Of a stretch of DNA of 17,208 bases, positions 12,647 to 17,208 are shown in pieces (positions within the stretch are counted from its first letter, which is position 1; each line of letters opens with the position of its first letter). The position numbers and the translations under genes are program-made. The notes below the pieces were generated by a model. It searched no databases, had not been told where the DNA came from, and saw only the letters and a program-made list of their open reading frames with translations. Source of the DNA: Streptomyces rubellomurinus (GTDB lineage Bacteria > Actinomycetota > Actinomycetes > Streptomycetales > Streptomycetaceae); NCBI RefSeq assembly GCF_000961885.1, contig NZ_JZKH01000127.1:1-17208 (forward strand), read 5' to 3'.

Positions 12647-13258
12647 TCAGCGCGCGCCCATGTCGCCGGTGGCGGGCGTGCCTTCGGCGAGGGCGTAGCG
12701 CAGGTACACGGTGCCCTTGGGGCCGGCGGCGGGCGGCTGGAGCAGTGTCAGGTTGGTGGGCACGGCGCCGGCGTCGAAGACCTTCTTGCCGACGCCGAGC
12801 GTGATCGGGTGCACCCACAGGTCGAGGCGGTCGAAGAGCCTGTCCCGCAGCAGGGTCTGCACCAGGTCCAGGCTGCCGACGACCCGCACCTGCTCGTGCC
12901 GCTCGCGCAGCGCGCCGACCTCGGCGCCCAGGTCCGCCCCCACCCGCACGGACCCGGCCCAGGAGAGGTCGGGCGTGCCGCGCGAGGCCACGTACTTGGG
13001 GACGCGGTTGAACAACTCCGCGATCTGCCCGTCCTTCTGGTGCGGCCAGTACGCGGCGAAGATGTCGTAGGTGCGCCGCCCCAGCAGCAGCGCGTCCGTG
13101 CCCTCGTACGCGGCCAGGATCTGCGCCCCGGTGGCCTCGTCCACCAGCGGCGCCTGCCAGCCGCCGAACGGGAAGCCCGCCGGGTCCTCGTCCGGCCCGC
13201 CGGGCGCCTGCCCGACGAGGTCGAGGGTCGTGAACAGCTCGATCCGAATGACGCCCAT
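12647..13258 (-). CDS. Dihydrofolate reductase-family (RibD C-terminal) protein
   Basis: This is a predicted NADPH-dependent reductase of 203 aa with the RibD_C/DHFR-like fold. It starts MGVIRIELFTTLDLVGQAPG. It has the family segment DALLLGRRTYDIFAAYWPH (55-73), then NRVPKYVASRG, and the nucleotide-binding VRVVGSLDLVQTLL. It ends with LDLWVHPITLGVGKKVFDAG. Such stand-alone proteins are frequent in actinomycetes, usually with unknown substrate, and are not the housekeeping folate enzyme. ATG 13258 has GGGAG 5 nt upstream. It lies downstream of the acylase gene on the same strand, but a hairpin at 13403-13429 probably separates the transcripts. The family call is firm; the substrate is unknown. 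Confidence 0.92.
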   Translation of the reverse strand: MGVIRIELFTTLDLVGQAPGGPDEDPAGFPFGGWQAPLVDEATGAQILAAYEGTDALLLGRRTYDIFAAYWPHQKDGQIAELFNRVPKYVASRGTPDLSWAGSVRVGADLGAEVGALRERHEQVRVVGSLDLVQTLLRDRLFDRLDLWVHPITLGVGKKVFDAGAVPTNLTLLQPPAAGPKGTVYLRYALAEGTPATGDMGAR

Positions 13259-13402
13259 GCCTGCTCCCGGTGAAGTCGATCCGCCCCCGTCATGATGCAG
13301 ACCCCGGGACGCCGGAAAACTCATCGCCGCGCCGCCCGCCGCAGCCTCCCTCGGCACGAAAGCGCCGCGCCGCCCGGCCGCCCGCGGGCCGGCCGTGGCC
13401 TG

Positions 13403-13429
13403 CCCGGGGGTGCTGGCCGCCACCCCGGG
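13403..13429 (-). terminator. Hairpin after acylase gene
   Basis: Arms CCCGGGGGTG (13403-13412) and CACCCCGGG (13421-13429) pair over 9 bp with one bulged base around an 8-nt loop, 24 bp downstream of the acylase stop on the - strand. A second GC-only symmetric stretch is at 13375-13395. Confidence 0.65.
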
Positions 13430-13453
13430 AAGGCCCCGGCCCGCCCGCGCGTC

Positions 13454-15868
13454 CTAGCCGCGCAGCCGGGTGGTCTCCAGCGCCGGGGAGGCCGTGATCT
13501 CGGCCTCGGTGAAGCGCTCCGTCACCCACTGCTTGCGCGAGAACAGCGCGGTCTGGTCGGTGTAGTGCGGCGACGCCGGGTTGACCGACTCGCCGTAGGT
13601 GAGCACCGTGCGGGTGCGCGGGCCCTGCGGGGTCAGCTCGGTGGCCATGACGAAGCTGGAGCCGCGCGCGCCGGTGCCCGGCTGCGGCACGCTGCCGCCG
13701 GTGCTGCCCGAGGCCGGGGACGCGGTCACCACGTCGAAGCAGCCCGCGCCGTCGTCGCAGCCGTGCAGCGCGATGCCCGCCCACCGCTGGACGTCGCCGA
13801 TGGTGGCGTCCAGCGCGGTGCCGTCCCTGCCGAGGCGTTGCACCGCGTCCGCCAGGGCGCGCCGCACGTCGGGGCTGTCGCCGTCGAGCCCGCGCGGGGT
13901 GGTCAGCGGCTGCGCCGGGTCGTACGGCACCCGCCACACCGGGTTCCTGGTGTGCAGCCCGTAGCCGAACGCCTGCCACAGGACGGCGCCGTGGCCGGTG
14001 TCGTCGGCGCGGGTGTTCCAGGCCGCCAGCACCTCGCAGGCCCGGCTCACGTCCACCCGGCTGCCGTCGCTGGCGCTCAGCACCGGGTTGGCCCGGCACA
14101 TCGCCACCGCGTCGTCCCGGTCGAGTTCGGCGTTCTGCTCGCGGTCGCCGAACATCGCGGCCTGCAGGGTGGACAGGGTGAAGCCCGGCGCGCCGAGCCC
14201 GTCCGTGCCCTCCCGGCGCTCGGCGATCATCCGCAGGCCGAGCTGGGCGCGCGGGCTCAGACGGGGCTCGGTGCCGTAGATGCCGGGGTAGCCGGCCAGC
14301 GGGGCCGCGGGGTTGGTGAGGTACGGGTTGTTGTTGGAGTTGGCGACGTAGTCCGCGCGCTCCAGCCGGGGGTGGTTCGCCGGGCCGAACAGGCCGGGGA
14401 CGACGGCGCCCGGGTCGGTGCCCCAGGCGCAGGAGGTGATCGAGCCGTCCAGGACCGCCGGCAGGTCGTGCGAGGGCACCAGCGTGCACCGCGCGAGCTG
14501 CTCGTCGCTCAGGTGCGGGACGGCGGAGGAGTCGGTGAAGTACGTCGCGCCGCTGACGTCCGAGGCGAAGGTGTAGCTCCACGGCATGCCCTGGTAGGTG
14601 TCCTGCGCCCGCTTCAGCTCGGCCACGCTCTGCGAGCGGTCCATCGCCAGCCACTCGCTCATCGAGCGCAGGTTGTCGGCGTTGGCGTCGCGGAAGGCGT
14701 AGGCGTAGGTGTCCGTCCAGCCGACGCCCGCGTCCTGGTCGGCCAGCACCGGGCCGTAGCGGGAGGTGTAGATCGTGCGGGTGACGGTGGACAGGCGCCC
14801 GTCCGCGCCCCGGACGGTGACGGGCACGTCCTGGCGCCCCATCCTCTCGGCCCGGCCGTCGACCAGGTAGGAGGTCGGGTCGCCGGGCACGAGCGTGAGC
14901 CGGTAGACGGACCCGTGGTCGGCGAAGCTCGTCGTCGACGTGAAGGCCAGGTCGCGGGTGTGGCCGATCTCCACGACCGGCGTGCCGTACAGCGCCGCGC
15001 CGGAGACGTCCAGCACGCCCGGGATGGTCAGCTGCACCTGGTAGAAGCGGTGGCCGCCGACCCACGGCAGGTGCGGGTTGGCCAGCATCATGCCGTGCCC
15101 CTCGCGGGTGGCCTCGCGCCCCAGCGCCCAGGCGTTGCTGCCCAGGTCCCGGCCGTTCTGGCTCCCGTCGGCCGGGCGCTTGACGCCACCCGCCCGCGCC
15201 GGGGCCGCACCGGACGCGGCCGCGCCGGGCGGGGCGGCGGTGGCGACGGCCGCCTGGACGTCGGCGATGCCGGCGTTCCCGTTGACCTCGTAGATCAGGT
15301 TCCAGATGTCCTCGGCGGTGATCGGGCCCACCCACTGCCGGCCCCGGCAGCTCGCGTCGGGCAGGGCGTCCACACCGGTGTCGCGCAGGTAGCGGTCGTA
15401 GCCGGCCGCGTAGCCCTCGACCATCCGCCGCAGGTCCTCGGTCGGGCCGAGCGGCGCGCTCTGCTCCAGCAGCCGGTGCACCGTGCCGGCCCGCCGAAGT
15501 CCCTGGTGGTAGGTGTCGAGGGCCAGGTTCATGCCGTCGCCCGGGCTCTCGCCGTCCGGGCCGAACCAGCGCGACCGCTCGCCGCGCAACGTCACCACCT
15601 GGTCGGCGAGTTCGCACAGGTTGTCCTGCGCGAAGGCGTACCCGTACCCGTAGCCCAGGCCCCGGAAGTCGTGCGCGAGGACGTGCGGGATCCCGTACTC
15701 GGTGCGCCGCACCTGCGCCGAGTAGCCGTCCCCGCCGCCGAGTTCGCGATCGTCGCCGGCCGCCAGGGCCGGAGCGGGCAGCAGCGCCGCGGTGACCGAG
15801 GCCAGCGCGAACGCGGCCAGGGCGCAGGCGAACCGCCGCGGAAGAAGAGTGAACTGACGTCGAGTCAT
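13454..15868 (-). CDS. Secreted penicillin acylase-family (AHL/lipopeptide-type) acylase
   Basis: This is an exported Ntn-hydrolase of 804 aa in the penicillin acylase family. Residues 1-36 form a signal peptide with a PRRFACAL start, a hydrophobic core and ALA cleavage. The alpha chain runs to about residue 205. An Ala/Pro/Gly-rich spacer (205-240) precedes the autoprocessing site G243/S244 in DLGSNAWALG, so Ser244 would become the N-terminal nucleophile of the beta chain. ANPHLPW (263-269) and the YVANSNNNPYLTNP segment carry conserved active-site and oxyanion residues. The arrangement matches streptomycete acylases that cleave acyl-homoserine lactones (AhlM), penicillin V or aculeacin-type lipopeptides. 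The true substrate cannot be read from sequence. The start is ATG 15868 and no strong ribosome binding site is seen. It faces a divergent nitroreductase gene. Confidence 0.93.
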   Translation of the reverse strand: MTRRQFTLLPRRFACALAAFALASVTAALLPAPALAAGDDRELGGGDGYSAQVRRTEYGIPHVLAHDFRGLGYGYGYAFAQDNLCELADQVVTLRGERSRWFGPDGESPGDGMNLALDTYHQGLRRAGTVHRLLEQSAPLGPTEDLRRMVEGYAAGYDRYLRDTGVDALPDASCRGRQWVGPITAEDIWNLIYEVNGNAGIADVQAAVATAAPPGAAASGAAPARAGGVKRPADGSQNGRDLGSNAWALGREATREGHGMMLANPHLPWVGGHRFYQVQLTIPGVLDVSGAALYGTPVVEIGHTRDLAFTSTTSFADHGSVYRLTLVPGDPTSYLVDGRAERMGRQDVPVTVRGADGRLSTVTRTIYTSRYGPVLADQDAGVGWTDTYAYAFRDANADNLRSMSEWLAMDRSQSVAELKRAQDTYQGMPWSYTFASDVSGATYFTDSSAVPHLSDEQLARCTLVPSHDLPAVLDGSITSCAWGTDPGAVVPGLFGPANHPRLERADYVANSNNNPYLTNPAAPLAGYPGIYGTEPRLSPRAQLGLRMIAERREGTDGLGAPGFTLSTLQAAMFGDREQNAELDRDDAVAMCRANPVLSASDGSRVDVSRACEVLAAWNTRADDTGHGAVLWQAFGYGLHTRNPVWRVPYDPAQPLTTPRGLDGDSPDVRRALADAVQRLGRDGTALDATIGDVQRWAGIALHGCDDGAGCFDVVTASPASGSTGGSVPQPGTGARGSSFVMATELTPQGPRTRTVLTYGESVNPASPHYTDQTALFSRKQWVTERFTEAEITASPALETTRLRG

Positions 15869-16002
15869 GCCCCCACCCTGCCGCCCCGCGGGCCGCGCGA
15901 CATCGGCCCGGCGATCTATCCCGCCCCCGGCCCATGGGCCTGCGGATGTACACCCCGGGGCCTGCCGGAATACCGCCGCGCGGCGCCCGGTTGAGCCGGA
16001 GC

Positions 16003-16566
16003 GTGAACCAAGATCCACACCAGCTCGCCGGCCTCCACCCGCTCCTCGCCCAACGCGCCAGCCCCACGGCCTTCGACCCCTCGGCCGCCGTCGACGACCA
16101 CACCCTCGACCTGCTGCTGGAAGCCGCCCGCTGGGCACCCTCCGCCGGAAACTCCCAGCCCTGGGGATTCCTCACCACCCGGCCCGGCGAACCGCGGCAC
16201 GAACGCGTCACACGCCACCTCGCCCCCAGCTCGGCCCGCTGGGCGACCGGCGCGGGCCTGCTCGTCGTCACCCTGACCCGCCGCCACGTCGACGACAGCA
16301 CGATGACCTACTCGGAGTTCGCCGACTACGACCTCGGCCAGGCCGTCGCCCACCTGACCCTCCAGGCCCAAGCCCTCGGGCTCGCCGCCCGCCAGTTCCG
16401 CGCCTTCGACCTGGACGCCCTCACCGAGGAACTGCGCCCCGCCCCGGGATGGGCGATCGTCTCCATGGTCGCGCTCGGCAAACCCGCCGCGGGGCCCGCC
16501 GCCCCCCGCACCCGCCGCACCATCGCCGACCTGCGCACCGCCCCCTGGGCACCACCCCCGCAGTGA
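16003..16566 (+). CDS. Nitroreductase family protein
   Basis: This is a predicted FMN-dependent NAD(P)H oxidoreductase of 187 aa from GTG 16003. The N-terminal FMN region includes LLAQRASPTAFD (14-25) and LLEAARWAPSAGNSQPWGFL (38-57), the hallmark of the family. YDLGQAVAHLTLQAQALGLAARQF and GWAIVSMVALGKPA cover the second half. The start is uncertain: an in-frame ATG at 15934 would give 210 aa, but its extra residues are Pro/Arg-rich and unlike the family. It is divergent from the acylase gene. The gap (15869-16002) holds a perfect 12-bp palindrome GGCCCATGGGCC at 15929-15940 and no clear promoter. It ends before a terminator shared with the small gene beyond. The substrate is unknown; nitro-compound, quinone or flavin reduction are possibilities. 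Confidence 0.9.
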   Translation: MNQDPHQLAGLHPLLAQRASPTAFDPSAAVDDHTLDLLLEAARWAPSAGNSQPWGFLTTRPGEPRHERVTRHLAPSSARWATGAGLLVVTLTRRHVDDSTMTYSEFADYDLGQAVAHLTLQAQALGLAARQFRAFDLDALTEELRPAPGWAIVSMVALGKPAAGPAAPRTRRTIADLRTAPWAPPPQ

Positions 16567-16599
16567 CCACCCCCGGCCTCACGCCCCCGAACGCGGGGC

Positions 16600-16630
16600 A
16601 GGGGAGGCGCCGTCCGCCGGCACCTCCCCT
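16600..16630. terminator. Hairpin terminator
   Basis: Arms of 13 nt (16600-16612 and 16618-16630) pair with one C/T mismatch around the loop TCCGC. It lies between the nitroreductase stop (16566) and the stop of the small - strand gene (16665), so it can serve both. Confidence 0.8.
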
Positions 16631-16664
16631 CCCGAACCCTCGGCACCGCCTTGGCGCCGGCCCG

Positions 16665-16823
16665 TCAGCACGCGTGCTGCTTCACGGCGCGACGCTGGAA
16701 GCGTGCGGCCACCGGACGGCGGCGCAGCCGGGCCGCCTGCCGGGCCTCGCGCACCAGGCGCTCGTGCTCGGCGCGGTCGGCGAGCTCGTGGGCCTGCTGC
16801 TGGAAGGTCTGGTACTCGATCAT
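16665..16823 (-). CDS. Small basic protein, 52 aa, unknown
   Basis: This is a short gene with a good ribosome binding site: GGAGGGG about 8 nt before ATG 16823. The protein begins MIEYQTFQQQAHELADRAEH and is predicted as one long amphipathic helix (coiled-coil-like), followed by a strongly basic segment (ARLRRRPVAARFQRRAVKQHAC) and a terminal Cys. Small Streptomyces proteins of this style are frequent, and I cannot assign a function. The ribosome binding site and the hairpin after the stop support it being real. Its upstream region (16824-17180) is AT-richer and repeat-laden, so it may be regulated. Confidence 0.65.
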   Translation of the reverse strand: MIEYQTFQQQAHELADRAEHERLVREARQAARLRRRPVAARFQRRAVKQHAC

Positions 16824-17180
16824 CTCGGTTCCCCTCCGGGGGTCTTGCCGTTCTGTTTCCCTGACGAGTAAGAGCTTCCTCTCCCAGTGGGGGGCGGGGC
16901 ATCGGGAGCCTGCCCGATCCTGCGGCCCCCGGATGCCTTAGACCGGGCCCCGGACACCGTACTTACCTCGATTCAGAGGAAACCGCAGGGTCCTTACCTT
17001 ACTTAGAGGGACTTAGATGCCTTAGACGCCTTCGATGGGCGGGGTTGACGCGCCCTCAGTGCCCTCAGGCGGAGCCCCGGCGGAACCACGCGCTCCGATC
17101 GCGCGTCCACGGGTCGGACCCCGTGCGGCACCCGCCCGCGGCCCACCGCACGACAACCGAACGGCGAAGGACCGACCGAC
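16824..17180. other. CTTA-rich intergenic region with short repeats
   Basis: This gap separates the small - strand gene and a + strand gene. GATGCCTTAGAC occurs twice (16932-16943 and 17016-17027, 84 bp apart). CTTA tetramers start at 16937, 16962, 16993, 16998, 17002, 17012 and 17021. Degenerate 9-bp units lie at 17012-17038, and GCCCTCAG is repeated with 9-bp period at 17052-17068. TTGACG (17045-17050) has no matching -10. No gene is evident; it looks like a control region. Confidence 0.5.
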
Positions 17181-17208
17181 ATGACCATGCCCCCCACCAC
17201 CCCCGACA
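17181..17208 (+). CDS. Start of a further gene (truncated by window end)
   Basis: ATG 17181 is preceded by GAAGGA (17166-17171) with a 9-nt spacer. The frame stays open to the window end, giving MTMPPTTPD. Only nine codons are visible, so neither family nor coding status can be confirmed. The Pro/Thr-rich start would fit a disordered N-terminus. Confidence 0.5.

Noticed and set aside
13292..15994. 900-codon + strand open frame opposite the acylase gene
   Set aside because: The translation is Val/Arg/Gly/His-rich without motifs, and the - strand acylase has a signal peptide and all active-site motifs. It is a GC-bias shadow.
13290..16301. 1003-codon - strand open frame in another frame of the acylase region
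   Set aside because: It is Arg/Pro/Gly-rich, has no motifs and overlaps both the acylase and the nitroreductase. It is a shadow.

Overview
This window is very GC-rich and reads as chromosomal DNA of a Streptomyces-type actinomycete. The signs are strong GC bias at third codon positions, frequent GTG starts with GGAGG-like ribosome binding sites, and families typical of streptomycetes: DUF397 proteins with an Scr1/WhiJ-type XRE regulator, an AbaA/RsbW-like ATPase, a StrR-type regulator with a TTA (bldA) codon, a tyrosinase with its helper, and a penicillin/AHL-type acylase. I see no rRNA, tRNA, transposase, phage gene or CRISPR array.

Layout. (1) 88-3003: a DUF4328 membrane protein (+), a secreted GH27 alpha-galactosidase (-) and an unrecognised 181-aa protein (+), followed by a perfect 15-bp terminator hairpin. 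(2) 3062-5536: a WhiJ/AbaA-type developmental module. It has an XRE-DUF5753 regulator and two DUF397 genes on the - strand, and on the + strand a divergent HATPase plus a downstream unknown gene. (3) 5585-7091: a divergent pair, an MBL-fold hydrolase (-) and an ABATE/CGNR zinc-finger regulator (+). They share a short intergenic region that carries a duplicated inverted-repeat operator. (4) 7092-9915: a StrR-family regulator with a TTA codon, preceded by a StrR-type palindrome. It is followed by an iteron-like array of seven CAACTGCCGCC-type repeats and then a cytochrome P450. (5) 10007-12569: a signal-less tyrosinase helper/tyrosinase pair (-) and a uronate dehydrogenase-like SDR (+). (6) 12647-16823: a RibD/DHFR-like reductase (-), a secreted Ntn-hydrolase acylase (-), a nitroreductase (+) and a 52-aa unknown protein (-). 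(7) 16824-17208: an AT-richer intergenic stretch full of CTTA motifs, then the first codons of a further + strand gene.

How it works together. Most genes are independent one- or two-gene units separated by clear hairpin terminators, so this is not one large operon. The most coherent and least ordinary part is 7146-9915. There a regulator probably under bldA control has a StrR-like box upstream. The CAACTG half-site core of that box recurs in an ordered array with a spacing near two helical turns, just before a P450 with unusual I-helix and haem signatures. Whether this is a small regulon or the edge of a biosynthetic locus cannot be settled from this window.
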